Shown: in pieces, positions 25,936 through 35,046 of the stretch
Layout: every line of letters begins with the position of its first letter
How positions within the stretch are numbered: the stretch's first letter is position 1
Assembly: GCA_002337605.1 (NCBI GenBank)
Contig: DDGL01000007.1
Span: 265,983-329,982 of the forward strand
DNA length: 64,000 bases
DNA from: Flavobacteriaceae bacterium UBA1903
Lineage (GTDB): Bacteria > Bacteroidota > Bacteroidia > Flavobacteriales > Flavobacteriaceae
Direction: 5' to 3'
Program-made: the position numbers and the translations under genes
Notes under the pieces: generated by a model
Seen by the model: the letters and a program-made list of their open reading frames with translations, nothing else
Database searches by the model: none
What the model was told of the DNA's origin: nothing

Positions 25936-26829
25936 TTAATTTGCAATAAACTTAAAATTCTTTACACGACCTTTTACGTCATTCGCTTTAAGGATGTACA
26001 GACCAGGTGAAAGGGTGTTAGTTGCAACACTAAGTTCGCTTTCGTTTGATTGGTTACTTACTTCAGAAACTTTACTTCCGGTACTAGAAAATACCGTCAC
26101 GTTCTGAATTTCGCTGGCATTTGTAATTCTTACACCCCCCTCATCACTATAAAACTGAACATTCCAGACTGCTTCGCTTACCTCCTGAGCACTCAAAATA
26201 CTTGGCGTACACTCAGTAATGGATTCTAAGTTTTCATAAATACGTTCTCCATTCTTAAACGAGCAGCTTAAATGTCCAACATCATTTATATCCGGATGCC
26301 CGCCTGGAGCTGTTACAATAGATAAAGAGCCCACTCCTTCCACCCACACAGCATCTTGAGTACTCGCGGTATTTCCAGCCGATGGTGAAAAGTAAAAGTG
26401 TCTGTACGCGTTGCCATCTGCCAAGGGTAAACTTTCAATAGAAACTAGGTCAAACATACCTCCTTCATCAGGAAAAGGTGTAATGGGGTTAAACATCTCG
26501 AAAGAGTCACCTACTTCCAGAGAGAAATCATATAACAGATGGTTTATCTCCCGGTTGGGAAGAAATATTTTTATATATACTTTTTTTTCAGAAACGTCTT
26601 CCCGGATTAAAAACGTTCTTGAAATATAATGAAAGCCATCCAAGACCTTATAATTAGTTCCATCTACTATAGTATCGCCGTTGGTATAATAGGTATCGGT
26701 AATACAACCGGAATTACACGTAGTAAATTTCCATTCATTTAGGGTGTCCAGCATGGGGACATAGTCTTGCGCTGTGCCATTTAAAATACCCAACAGGATT
26801 AAAGCCACGATTACCAATTTTGTCTTCAT
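25936..26829 (-). CDS. T9SS type A sorting domain protein of unknown function
   Basis: The 297-residue protein begins with a signal peptide (MKTKLVIVALILLGILNGTAQ) and ends in a short T9SS-type sorting domain (VTVFSSTGSKVSEVS, then LSPGLYILKANDVKGRVKNF). Between them is a beta-rich exported region without recognised domain. Cys residues in TTCNSGCITD and LSCSFKNG may be disulfide bonded. It probably reaches the cell surface. A TAgaTTTG box on the minus strand at 26858-26865 lies just inside the 3' end of hutH and may be its promoter. Confidence 0.8.
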   Translation of the reverse strand: MKTKLVIVALILLGILNGTAQDYVPMLDTLNEWKFTTCNSGCITDTYYTNGDTIVDGTNYKVLDGFHYISRTFLIREDVSEKKVYIKIFLPNREINHLLYDFSLEVGDSFEMFNPITPFPDEGGMFDLVSIESLPLADGNAYRHFYFSPSAGNTASTQDAVWVEGVGSLSIVTAPGGHPDINDVGHLSCSFKNGERIYENLESITECTPSILSAQEVSEAVWNVQFYSDEGGVRITNASEIQNVTVFSSTGSKVSEVSNQSNESELSVATNTLSPGLYILKANDVKGRVKNFKFIAN

Positions 26830-26862
26830 AAATGTAATTTCATTCGTTAGTTCAATGCAAAT

Positions 26863-28374
26863 CTATCCAAATAACACATCAGAATCGATACTAAAGCTCT
26901 GTATAAAAGCAACTGCCGCATGAATATCGTCTGCCAGTACTCTGTCATCCTCTACAAAAGAAACAACATTTTTGAAGGACCCTACAAAGCTCTCGATCAA
27001 AGGAGAAGATTTTTTCGGACTTCTAAAAGCTAAAGCCTGCGAGGCGTTCATTAATTCAATAGCAAGCACTGTCTCCAGGTTGTCTACAATACGCAAACAC
27101 TTCGTTGCTCCATTAGCCCCCATACTCACGTGATCCTCTTGTCCGTTGCTGGACACAATGCTATCAACAGACGCAGGAGTCGCCAGTTGTTTATTTTGAC
27201 TTACAATACTGGCTGCCGTGTATTGCGGAATCATAAATCCACTATTTAAGCCCGGGTTATTTACCAAAAATGCAGGCAATCCGCGAAGTCCTGAAACTAG
27301 CTGATACGTTCTTCTTTCTGAAATATTAGCCAGCTCGGCCAAGGCTATCCCTAAATAATCCAATGCCAATGCCAAAGGTTGGCCATGGAAGTTTCCACCA
27401 GAGATAATGGTGTCCGCTTCTATAAAAATATTCGGATTATCGGTTACGCTATTAATTTCAGTTTTAAAGGTTTTATGTGCAAATAAGATAGTGTCTTTGG
27501 TCGCTCCGTGAACCTGTGGAATACATCTAAATGAATACGGATCCTGCACACTTTCCTTCTCACTCGCTCCTATTTCACTTTCCTCTAAAAACTCACGGAT
27601 ACGCTCTGCTGTTTTTACCTGTCCGCGATGTGGTCTTACTAAATGCACTAAAGCATTAAACGGACTCATATTACAGTCGAAAGCATCTATCGAAACGGCT
27701 CCAATTAAATCGGCCAGGTATGATAGTTTGTGTGATTTCAGTAACACATACGTTCCGTACGCACTCATAAATTGGGTTCCGTTAAGTAAGGCCAGCCCTT
27801 CTTTTGCTTGGAGTGCAATAGGTTCCCAGTTGTGTTTTTTTAGTATTTTTTCTGAAGGAACTATGTTGTCATCTATCCAGACATCTCCCATTCCCAGTAA
27901 TGGCAATGCCAGATGTGCCAATGGGGCTAAATCGCCCGATGCGCCTAAACTTCCTTGATTGTAAATTACAGGTAAGATATCGTTATTATAAAAATCTACC
28001 AATCGTTCTACCGTTTGCAATTGCACGCCGCTATAGCCATAACTCAACGATTGAATTTTCAGCAAAAGCATCAGTTTTATAATTTGTTTTGGGACATATT
28101 CCCCAGTACCACAGGCATGAGATTTCACTAGGTTTTCCTGAAGCTTGCTCAGATTTTCATCTGCGATCTTTACGTTGCAAAGCGAGCCAAAACCTGTGTT
28201 TATTCCGTAGACAGGTCTTTTGTCGTTTTCAATTTTTTCGTGTAAGTATTGGTGAGATTTCTTTATGTTAAGAATGGCTTCTTCTGAAAGCGCCAAAAGC
28301 ATATTTTGTTCAAGGATTGTACTAAGTACGGGAAGGTCAAGATTTTCAGCACTTATATAATGAGTTTCTTGCAT
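26863..28374 (-). CDS. hutH: Histidine ammonia-lyase
   Basis: The 503-residue protein is a MIO-dependent aromatic amino acid ammonia-lyase. HAL deaminates histidine to urocanate, the first step of histidine degradation. Seen: the MIO-forming triad in GSLGASGDLAPLAH (Ala145-Ser146-Gly147), YGINTGFGSL with the catalytic Tyr near residue 56, and the QEDHVSMG segment near 410. No hutU, hutI or hutG gene is adjacent, which is unusual for an enzyme whose partners are often clustered; the other enzymes may lie elsewhere. Flavobacterial MIO enzymes can be tyrosine or phenylalanine lyases, so substrate specificity should be tested. Confidence 0.88.
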   Translation of the reverse strand: MQETHYISAENLDLPVLSTILEQNMLLALSEEAILNIKKSHQYLHEKIENDKRPVYGINTGFGSLCNVKIADENLSKLQENLVKSHACGTGEYVPKQIIKLMLLLKIQSLSYGYSGVQLQTVERLVDFYNNDILPVIYNQGSLGASGDLAPLAHLALPLLGMGDVWIDDNIVPSEKILKKHNWEPIALQAKEGLALLNGTQFMSAYGTYVLLKSHKLSYLADLIGAVSIDAFDCNMSPFNALVHLVRPHRGQVKTAERIREFLEESEIGASEKESVQDPYSFRCIPQVHGATKDTILFAHKTFKTEINSVTDNPNIFIEADTIISGGNFHGQPLALALDYLGIALAELANISERRTYQLVSGLRGLPAFLVNNPGLNSGFMIPQYTAASIVSQNKQLATPASVDSIVSSNGQEDHVSMGANGATKCLRIVDNLETVLAIELMNASQALAFRSPKKSSPLIESFVGSFKNVVSFVEDDRVLADDIHAAVAFIQSFSIDSDVLFG

Positions 28375-28440
28375 TGTTTTAGGTGTTTTTACAAAAATAC
28401 AATTCTAAGTAGGAATATTTATACTAATTTCACAAATACG

Positions 28441-28457
28441 AAATACAGGAAGTATTT
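28441..28457. promoter_or_regulatory. Palindrome upstream of the TlpA-like gene
   Basis: The inverted repeat aaatac-aggaa-gtattt (6-5-6) ends 12 bases before the start codon of the lipoprotein gene and lies in the 95-base divergent region shared with hutH. It may be an operator; the evidence is only the symmetry. Confidence 0.3.
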
Positions 28458-28469
28458 TATACTAAATAG

Positions 28470-29507
28470 ATGTTTATGAAACGAATGCTTATACTTTTTG
28501 CTGCTATTGCAATGGTTGCGTGTCAGGAAGAACAACCAAGAAAAGAGTATGTTACTTTTTCAGGAACCATAACGAATCCCAGCAGTGATTCATTGCTTGT
28601 GGAGAAGCGAGGATTTAAAAAAGTAATTGCTGTTAAAGCAGATGGAACTTTTAGCGATACTCTAAAAGTGGAGCCCGGAATGTATTATATTTATGATGGC
28701 TCTGAAAGTTCCAGTATTTTTCTGAAAAACGGGTACGATCTTACCCTTACCCTGGACACAAAAGAATTTGATGAGTCTATAAAATATACCGGCGAAGGTG
28801 CGCAAAACAATAACTTCTTAGCTCAAAAAGCACTAAAAGAAGAAAAACTATTTGATAGGGATTTTGATACCTTGAACCGTGCAGGACTGGATAAGGCAAT
28901 GGCAGATGCTTCTGCTGAAATTAGTTCGTATATAAATAGCCAGACGGAGTTAGATTCTATTCTTATTACTGAAAGTCACAAAATGCTGGAGGGAACTATT
29001 AAAGGCATGACAAATTATTACGGAGGCATCATTGCATTGCATGAAGCCTTCCCAGAAGGCACCCCTTCCCCTACTTTTGAAGACTATGAAAATTTTAAAG
29101 GAGGAACCACTTCCCTGTCCGATCTAAAAGGAAAGTATGTGTATGTAGATGTTTGGGCTACGTGGTGTGCCCCATGTAAAGCTGAGATTCCTTACCTGAA
29201 AAAACTGGAAACTGACATGCACGACAAAGACATCGCTTTTGTAAGCATGAGTATTGATGATGACCGGTCACACAAAGGATCCTGGGATCAGGCAAAAGAA
29301 GACTGGAAGGCTATGGTAGCCGACAAACAATTAAGTGGCGTACAAATTATGGCTCCTAAAGGCTGGAAGTCTCAGTTTGTTCAGGATTATAAAATAAACG
29401 GTATTCCACGATTTATTTTAATAGATCCCGATGGAAATGTAGTAACCCCAAACGCTCCAAGACCCTCAGATCCTGAGTTAAGAGCTATGTTTGCGAAGTT
29501 ATTGTAA
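28470..29507 (+). CDS. TlpA-like thioredoxin-family lipoprotein
   Basis: The 345-residue protein has a lipoprotein signal with Cys18 after AAIAMVA (start at 28470; an ATG at 28476 is also possible), an N-terminal DUF4369-like beta domain, and a C-terminal thioredoxin domain with the active site WCAPC (Cys233 and Cys236) inside DVWATWCAPCKAEIP, a TlpA/AhpC-type. It is therefore a periplasmic or surface disulfide reductase/isomerase, possibly serving cytochrome maturation or sulfide handling, which the sequence does not decide. A small palindrome aaatac-aggaa-gtattt lies at 28441-28457 upstream. The gene is divergent from hutH. Confidence 0.9.
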   Translation: MFMKRMLILFAAIAMVACQEEQPRKEYVTFSGTITNPSSDSLLVEKRGFKKVIAVKADGTFSDTLKVEPGMYYIYDGSESSSIFLKNGYDLTLTLDTKEFDESIKYTGEGAQNNNFLAQKALKEEKLFDRDFDTLNRAGLDKAMADASAEISSYINSQTELDSILITESHKMLEGTIKGMTNYYGGIIALHEAFPEGTPSPTFEDYENFKGGTTSLSDLKGKYVYVDVWATWCAPCKAEIPYLKKLETDMHDKDIAFVSMSIDDDRSHKGSWDQAKEDWKAMVADKQLSGVQIMAPKGWKSQFVQDYKINGIPRFILIDPDGNVVTPNAPRPSDPELRAMFAKLL

Positions 29508-29542
29508 CATTAGTTGAAAAAAGTTTAAAGCGTTTTTATGAA

Positions 29543-31084
29543 TTAAGCATTTTTGGTTTCCTGCTCGCTAGCTTCCGGAGCAAATAACTCTAAAAATGCG
29601 GGTCCTATGTGAGCGATAATATCGCTGGCAGTTAACGCTTCAAAACCAATGTCCTGTGTGGCAATATTTCCAGCACTCCCATGTAAATATGCTCCAAATA
29701 CCGAAGCAATCAGCGGGTCATACCCTTGAGAAAGCAACCCTGCAATCATCCCGGAAAGGACGTCTCCACTTCCTCCTGTTGCCATTCCCGGGTTTCCGGT
29801 TGTGTTTATGTACAGTCTGTTTTCAACGGCTACAATAGTATTCGCTCCTTTTACAACAACAATCACATTGTACTTTTTGGCAAAGTTTTTCGTCTTCTCC
29901 AGTTTTTCAAAATCGTCTTCCCAGTCTCCAATCAAACGTTTTAGTTCCCCGGGATGCGGGGTTAAAACCGACAGTTCCGGAAGTTTTTTCAACAACGACT
30001 CATTTTCTGAAATGCAATTCAAGGCATCGGCATCCAGTACCAGCGGACTTTTTGTAGTACTGAATAAGCTGTCCAAAGCCAAAACAGTTTCCCCACTTGT
30101 TCCTATTCCCATTCCTACGGCAATAGCGGTGGGTTCAAAATCTACATTAATAGCTGTAATTAAATCGTCTTCTTTGTCAGTTACCGTCATGGCTTCGGGA
30201 ATGCTTACCTGCAAAATATCATAGCCACATTCCGGAACAAAAGCAGTTACCAATCCAGCACCTGTTTTATAGGCTGCTTTAGTCGAAAGTACCGCTGCTC
30301 CCATCTTTCCATAGCTTCCTGCTACAATTAAAGTATGTCCATAATCTCCTTTGTGGGCATACTTTTCGCGTTGCTTATAAAATTGCTGCGCCTCTGGTTT
30401 TGCGATTACCTGAGCCAGGGGTTCGGTCTCGTGTAAATATTCAGGATCCAGGCCTATTTCCAACACTTCAAAATAAGGGACAAATTTTCCTGTTTCGGGT
30501 AAAAAGAAACTCAGTTTTGGAGCTTGGAACGTAAGGGTATGGCTTGCTTTAAGTACTGCATCGGCATCACCTAAAGCTTGGTCTGCATACATACCACTGG
30601 GAATATCTATAGCAAGCTTAAACGATTTTTTACTATTCAAATACTTGATCAACTCTTTCACCCAACCTTCAGGAGGACGGTTTAATCCTATTCCGAAGAG
30701 CGCATCAATAATAATATCTTCAGGGTTAATTTCGGGAAAGTCTTCTTCCGAAGTCATTAATTTTGGCCAGTTCTTAGTTACGTCCTTGATACGATCATAA
30801 TTCACCAAAAAACATTTTGAACGTTTGTCCGTAAAATTAGCAACATACACATGCACGTTGTAGCCATGTTCGTGTAACAATCTGCCCAATACCAATCCGT
30901 CACCGCCATTGTTACCAATGCCACAGAAAATATGAACAGGAACCTGAGCGCCTTGCATTCGGCTATGCAACCAATTAAATATTTGGCTACCAGCACGCTC
31001 CATCAATTCCAGTTTGGTGATGTCGTGTTTTTTGGTAGTTACTTTATCGGCTTCGTGAAGTTGTTTGGCTGAGAATATTTTCAT
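29543..31084 (-). CDS. nnr: Bifunctional NAD(P)H-hydrate epimerase/dehydratase
   Basis: The 513-residue protein is a two-domain repair enzyme that epimerises S- and R-NAD(P)HX and dehydrates the S form back to NAD(P)H using ADP. The N-terminal epimerase (about 1-215) shows FCGIGNNGGDGLVLGR; the C-terminal ribokinase-like dehydratase shows VLTPHPGEL and GNPGMATGGSGDVLSGM. Both are of normal length. It is cytosolic. It converges on the TlpA-like gene and is followed on the same strand by the acyltransferase. I use nnr; the standard annotation is a bifunctional NnrE/NnrD. Confidence 0.96.
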   Translation of the reverse strand: MKIFSAKQLHEADKVTTKKHDITKLELMERAGSQIFNWLHSRMQGAQVPVHIFCGIGNNGGDGLVLGRLLHEHGYNVHVYVANFTDKRSKCFLVNYDRIKDVTKNWPKLMTSEEDFPEINPEDIIIDALFGIGLNRPPEGWVKELIKYLNSKKSFKLAIDIPSGMYADQALGDADAVLKASHTLTFQAPKLSFFLPETGKFVPYFEVLEIGLDPEYLHETEPLAQVIAKPEAQQFYKQREKYAHKGDYGHTLIVAGSYGKMGAAVLSTKAAYKTGAGLVTAFVPECGYDILQVSIPEAMTVTDKEDDLITAINVDFEPTAIAVGMGIGTSGETVLALDSLFSTTKSPLVLDADALNCISENESLLKKLPELSVLTPHPGELKRLIGDWEDDFEKLEKTKNFAKKYNVIVVVKGANTIVAVENRLYINTTGNPGMATGGSGDVLSGMIAGLLSQGYDPLIASVFGAYLHGSAGNIATQDIGFEALTASDIIAHIGPAFLELFAPEASEQETKNA

Positions 31085-31163
31085 GCGTATATTTTGAATA
31101 GAAGGTAAAGATACTTGTATTCAAAAATTTTCGCAACCTTGTTAGCAGATGAATTTAACCGGT

Positions 31164-31967
31164 TTAATAGCGCCACTGTCGCTCCTTGTTCATTTCCTCT
31201 TCTTTTTTTAGCTCTTCCTGCGGAATTACCTTTAAAAAAGAAGGATGTTGCTCGATGGCATATTCCAGTTTTTCTACAATCTCCTGAACCGATTCATTTT
31301 CGTAATCTATTTCCAGAGGTTGTTTAATTTCCATAGACTGAAGTATTCCCCGCTTTTTAATACGAATCCCTTTCCGGTCAAAAGAACGCCTAAATCCATC
31401 AATAACAATAGGAACTACAAGCGGCTTGTTCTTTTTAATGATGTGCGCAGTACCACGCCTAATAGGCTTCCAGGGTTTTGTAGTTCCTTGGGGGAACGTA
31501 ATTACCCACCCATCATCCAGTGCAGTTTTAATATTGCTTACGTCACTCATTTTTACCTGACGGTTCACATCTTTTCCTTCAGCACGCCAGGTACGCTCAA
31601 TACTTACAGAGCCGGCATAGGCTAAAATTTTTGGCAATAGCCCAGATTGCATGGTTTCTTTGGCCGCTACAAAATAGATGTTAAGCTTAGGGTTCCATAG
31701 GTAGCCAATATTTTTAATACTGTCTTCGCGACCGCTCAAACTAGCATTAAAAACGTGAAACATGGCCACTACATCAGCAAAATAGGTCTGGTGGTTGGAT
31801 ACAAAAAGAACATTGGTATCAGGAAGTGTTTTTAGAATTTCACTTCCCTCTATTTCAAGTTTATTAAAACCTTTAAAGCGGCGGTGTGTAAGCGCTCCTA
31901 AAATACGGATAAGCCAACGTTTCAGGAATAATATATGTCCAAATGGATTCTTTTTAAAAAGCCCCAT
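31164..31967 (-). CDS. 1-acyl-sn-glycerol-3-phosphate acyltransferase (PlsC family)
   Basis: The 267-residue protein contains the acyltransferase motif I SNHQTYFAD (NHxxxxD, His and Asp present) near 76-84, with an N-terminal hydrophobic segment that may anchor it to the inner membrane, and the downstream motif III reads FPQGTTKP where typical PlsC has EGTR. The family esterifies lysophosphatidate or related acceptors. The Q-T variation at motif III suggests an atypical acyl acceptor. The charged tail (about 240-267) is Glu- and Lys-rich. It lies between the NAD(P)HX enzyme and the Nudix gene on the same strand. Confidence 0.85.
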   Translation of the reverse strand: MGLFKKNPFGHILFLKRWLIRILGALTHRRFKGFNKLEIEGSEILKTLPDTNVLFVSNHQTYFADVVAMFHVFNASLSGREDSIKNIGYLWNPKLNIYFVAAKETMQSGLLPKILAYAGSVSIERTWRAEGKDVNRQVKMSDVSNIKTALDDGWVITFPQGTTKPWKPIRRGTAHIIKKNKPLVVPIVIDGFRRSFDRKGIRIKKRGILQSMEIKQPLEIDYENESVQEIVEKLEYAIEQHPSFLKVIPQEELKKEEEMNKERQWRY

Positions 31968-32045
31968 AAATAAGTATTCATTTTTCAGTTATCAGCAAGC
32001 AGGGATTCTGCTTAAACCGAAATGTAAAGATACTAAAATATGGCA

Positions 32046-32687
32046 TTATAGCAGCTGTTTTAGCATTTCCCTAACTTCGTTGAGCATCATTGCAGTAGCT
32101 CCCCAGACCACGTTATTTTGCAATAAAAAGGCCGGAACATCAATCTCTTTTGCATAAGATGTTGTAAGAGTTTTGGTGATTTTAATAGCATCGTCCATGA
32201 ACTCAGCAAGAGGAACTTCAATAATAGCTTCCACTTCTTCTTCCTGAGGAACAAAAAGCGGCATTTGGTGCGTAGTGCCAAGATAGGGTTGCACAAAAAA
32301 GTTACTGGGTGGGATATAGATTTCGGTCAATTTTCTATGCACTTTTATGCTTTCTTCCGTCACACCTACTTCTTCCCGGGTCTCCCGCAAGGCAGTAGCC
32401 TGATAGTCTTCGTCTCCTTCCTCCCACTTACCGCCAGGAAATCCTACTTGCGCAGAATGAACTCCTTTGTATGTTTTTCGTAAGATAAGAACAAAGTATG
32501 TCTCGTTGTTTTCAGAAGGGTAAAACAAAACAAGTACAGCTGCTTTTCTGGCTGTTTTTGCTTCACGGGCCTGCCTTTTTAGTTCTAATAAGCGTTCCAA
32601 GGGCGCCATTTTTAAGTGAAACTCCTCACCAGGCAACTCCATTTTTTTTACTTTTACAATCTTATCTTTAAATTCTGAAAAATCCAT
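32046..32687 (-). CDS. Nudix CoA pyrophosphatase (NudL-like)
   Basis: The 213-residue protein has a Nudix box of the CoA pyrophosphatase type: GFPGGKWEEGDEDY followed by RETREEVGV at about 80-105, and upstream PLERLLELKRQAREAKTARK. The family hydrolyses CoA to 4'-phosphopantetheine and 3',5'-ADP in a Mn/Mg-dependent reaction. Start codon lies two bases from the start codon of the divergent cyclophilin gene, so each promoter must sit in the other's coding sequence or be very compact. It is cytosolic. Confidence 0.9.
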   Translation of the reverse strand: MDFSEFKDKIVKVKKMELPGEEFHLKMAPLERLLELKRQAREAKTARKAAVLVLFYPSENNETYFVLILRKTYKGVHSAQVGFPGGKWEEGDEDYQATALRETREEVGVTEESIKVHRKLTEIYIPPSNFFVQPYLGTTHQMPLFVPQEEEVEAIIEVPLAEFMDDAIKITKTLTTSYAKEIDVPAFLLQNNVVWGATAMMLNEVREMLKQLL

Positions 32688-32689
32688 TT

Positions 32690-33433
32690 ATGAGAGTACT
32701 GTTTGCACTACTTTTTATTTCTTTTATTTACGGCTGTGAAGATACCAAAAACGCTTCCGCAGAAAAAGAAAAATCAACCAGCATTCCCCAGACAAGGGAC
32801 ACAATAAGTAATGAAACAACCTCTAGTACCGCTTCAGAAAAAAAAGAAACAGAAGAAACAGACGAAACAGAACCAGGTTTTCCAGTACTAACCAATGAAA
32901 ATGCTGTAGCCTTTTTCACGCAGTACGGGAATAAAAATCCTGAAACAACAGTAAAGATAAGCACACGCCTTGGCGATATTTACTTAGAGCTAAATGAAGA
33001 TACGCCGCTACACAGAGCCAATTTTATCTATTTAGTGAAACGAGGATATTTCAGTGACACCTTTTTTCATCGGGTGGTTCCGGATTTTATCATTCAAGGC
33101 GGTAACAGCGATCTACCCAGTACCAACGAAAAGCGTGCTAATATTGGCCCTACCTACCTCCTGCCTGCTGAAATTAATGGACGCAACGTCTCGTATGGAA
33201 GTCTCGTAGGCGCTAAAGAATACCGGGAGAACCCAGATAAGAAATCGGCACCCTTTGAGTTTTTTATATTTCTTGGACCCGTCTCATCTACTGCGCATTT
33301 AAACGGAAATTACACAGTCTTCGGAACTGTAACAAAAGGCATGGACACGGTAGAGAAAATTTCAGAATTGGATTCAGATGAAGGAGAATGGCCTTTGCAA
33401 AATGTGTACATTACTGCAGAAGTGGTTCGTTAA
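32690..33433 (+). CDS. Cyclophilin-type peptidyl-prolyl isomerase lipoprotein
   Basis: The 247-residue protein has a lipoprotein signal (lipobox IYGC, Cys16), a low-complexity acidic/Thr-rich linker (to about 65), and a cyclophilin domain. Seen: LGDIYLELNEDTPLHRANFIYLVK, the catalytic FHRVVPDFIIQGG (Arg present), and the C-terminal VFGTVTKGMDTVEKI. It should catalyse cis-trans prolyl isomerisation on folded envelope proteins at the outer membrane or periplasm. The start fits the lipobox distance. The gene is divergent from nudL with only two bases between starts. Confidence 0.92.
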   Translation: MRVLFALLFISFIYGCEDTKNASAEKEKSTSIPQTRDTISNETTSSTASEKKETEETDETEPGFPVLTNENAVAFFTQYGNKNPETTVKISTRLGDIYLELNEDTPLHRANFIYLVKRGYFSDTFFHRVVPDFIIQGGNSDLPSTNEKRANIGPTYLLPAEINGRNVSYGSLVGAKEYRENPDKKSAPFEFFIFLGPVSSTAHLNGNYTVFGTVTKGMDTVEKISELDSDEGEWPLQNVYITAEVVR

Positions 33434-33563
33434 AATAAGTATTCACCTGAGACCAACTAAACATTTGAAAAACAGTATTCTACATTTTTTTTAAAGCTTC
33501 AATTTATCATGAGTTTCAGTAAAAATAAAAGCGTTAAAATTAATCACTTCGCATCTAGCTCTG

Positions 33564-33600
33564 TCACTTTAAATCCTTATTTTTAACCTCACAAAAGTGA
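33564..33600 (+). promoter_or_regulatory. Candidate sdaA promoter flanked by inverted repeat
   Basis: A TAttTTTA -7-like box at 33578-33585 is enclosed by tcacttt (33564-33570) and aaagtga (33594-33600). A -33 TTG is not evident. Position fits the sdaA start at 33621. Confidence 0.3.
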
Positions 33601-33620
33601 AAACTCATAATTAAAAAACT

Positions 33621-35045
33621 ATGGAAAGCATAAGTGTTTTCGACATGTTAAAAATAGGCGTTGGTCCCTCCAGCTCACACACACTTGGACCCTGGCGTGC
33701 CGCAAATCTTTGGATAAAACGTTTACAACGTCTCGAGCAGTTTACAAGTGTTGCTAGTGTTCGTGTACAATTGTATGGCTCGCTTTCCCTAACGGGAAAA
33801 GGACACGCAACCGATATTGCTGTAGTCATGGGGTTGATGGGTACCGACCCTGTCCTCTATCCTATCGAAAACATTCAAGGTGAAATTGACAAGCTAAAGG
33901 AAACCGGAACTCTTTTATTAAATTCTGAAAAGAAAATTCCTTTCTCTTTTAGCGAAGACATTAAGTTTAATCGAAAGTTCCTGGAATTCCACCCTAATGG
34001 AATCACTTTTGAAGCGACCCTGCGTAATGGAGCCAAACGCACTGCTACGTATTATTCTATAGGCGGCGGATTTGTAGTTCAGAAAGAGCGTAATAGAGCG
34101 AAGCGACAAAAAGAAAAGTTTAGTAGCTTCCCTTATCCCACTGAAAATGCGGCCCAAATTCTGAAATTTTGTACCGAAGCAGACCTTTCCATCAGCGAAA
34201 TGGTATATCAGAATGAATTATCGCTACGCGACCCCGATCGAATTGACGAGAAGCTCAAAGCCATTTGGGAGGTCATGCTAGACAGTATGTATGTAGGTTG
34301 CCACACCGAAGGTATCTTACCTGGTGGTCTTAACGTGAGACGTCGCGCATATGATTCTCATGAAAAATTGAAAGGCGACACCCCCTATTCCAATGCTGAA
34401 GAATGGATACATTCTATTAGAAATACAGAGGTTAAATTTCGACAGATCTTAAAGTGGGTTACCTGCTTTGCACTTGCTGTTAATGAAGTGAACGCTTCGT
34501 TAGGACGTGTTGTTACTGCACCTACCAACGGAAGTGCCGGAGTTATTCCAGCGGTTTTAATGTACTATCTGGTCATAGAAAACCATGATGGTAACTTTGA
34601 AGATGTAAAAAAATTCCTGATGACTGCAGGTGAATTGGGTAGTCTCTTTAAAAAAAATGCAACAATATCTGCTGCTATGGGTGGGTGTCAGGCAGAAATT
34701 GGTGTCTCCTCCGCAATGGCTGCCGGAGCTCTTACTGAACTTATGGGAGGATCTCCCGCTCAGGTTCTTATGGCTGCCGAAATTGCCATGGAACATCACT
34801 TAGGCCTTACCTGCGACCCTATTGCTGGACTGGTACAAATTCCTTGTATTGAACGTAATGCTATGGGAGCCATTAAAGCGATAAATGCCTGCGAAATGGC
34901 ACTAGATGGAGACCCAAGTCAAGCTAAAATTCCTTTAGACAAGGTAATTGCTACTATGTGGGAAACAGCAAAAGATATGACTTCAAAATATAAAGAAACC
35001 AGCGAGGGAGGCCTGGCAGTACAAGTGAATATGAGCGACTGCTAA
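33621..35045 (+). CDS. sdaA: L-serine ammonia-lyase (iron-sulfur, single-chain)
   Basis: The 474-residue protein fuses the beta (SDH_beta) and alpha domains of bacterial L-serine dehydratase, which converts serine to pyruvate and ammonia. Seen: the N-terminal GVGPSSSHTLGPWRA at about 12-26, GGLNVRRRAYD, and three Fe-S cysteines in the expected C-x41-C-x10-C arrangement (GGCQAEIG, LTCDPIAG, IPCIERNAMG). The enzyme is oxygen-sensitive and cytosolic. A perfect 7-bp inverted repeat tcacttt/aaagtga straddles a TAttTTTA box at 33564-33600, which may be the promoter. Its stop is one base from that of the convergent NTF2-like gene. Confidence 0.95.
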   Translation: MESISVFDMLKIGVGPSSSHTLGPWRAANLWIKRLQRLEQFTSVASVRVQLYGSLSLTGKGHATDIAVVMGLMGTDPVLYPIENIQGEIDKLKETGTLLLNSEKKIPFSFSEDIKFNRKFLEFHPNGITFEATLRNGAKRTATYYSIGGGFVVQKERNRAKRQKEKFSSFPYPTENAAQILKFCTEADLSISEMVYQNELSLRDPDRIDEKLKAIWEVMLDSMYVGCHTEGILPGGLNVRRRAYDSHEKLKGDTPYSNAEEWIHSIRNTEVKFRQILKWVTCFALAVNEVNASLGRVVTAPTNGSAGVIPAVLMYYLVIENHDGNFEDVKKFLMTAGELGSLFKKNATISAAMGGCQAEIGVSSAMAAGALTELMGGSPAQVLMAAEIAMEHHLGLTCDPIAGLVQIPCIERNAMGAIKAINACEMALDGDPSQAKIPLDKVIATMWETAKDMTSKYKETSEGGLAVQVNMSDC

Positions 35046-35046
35046 C

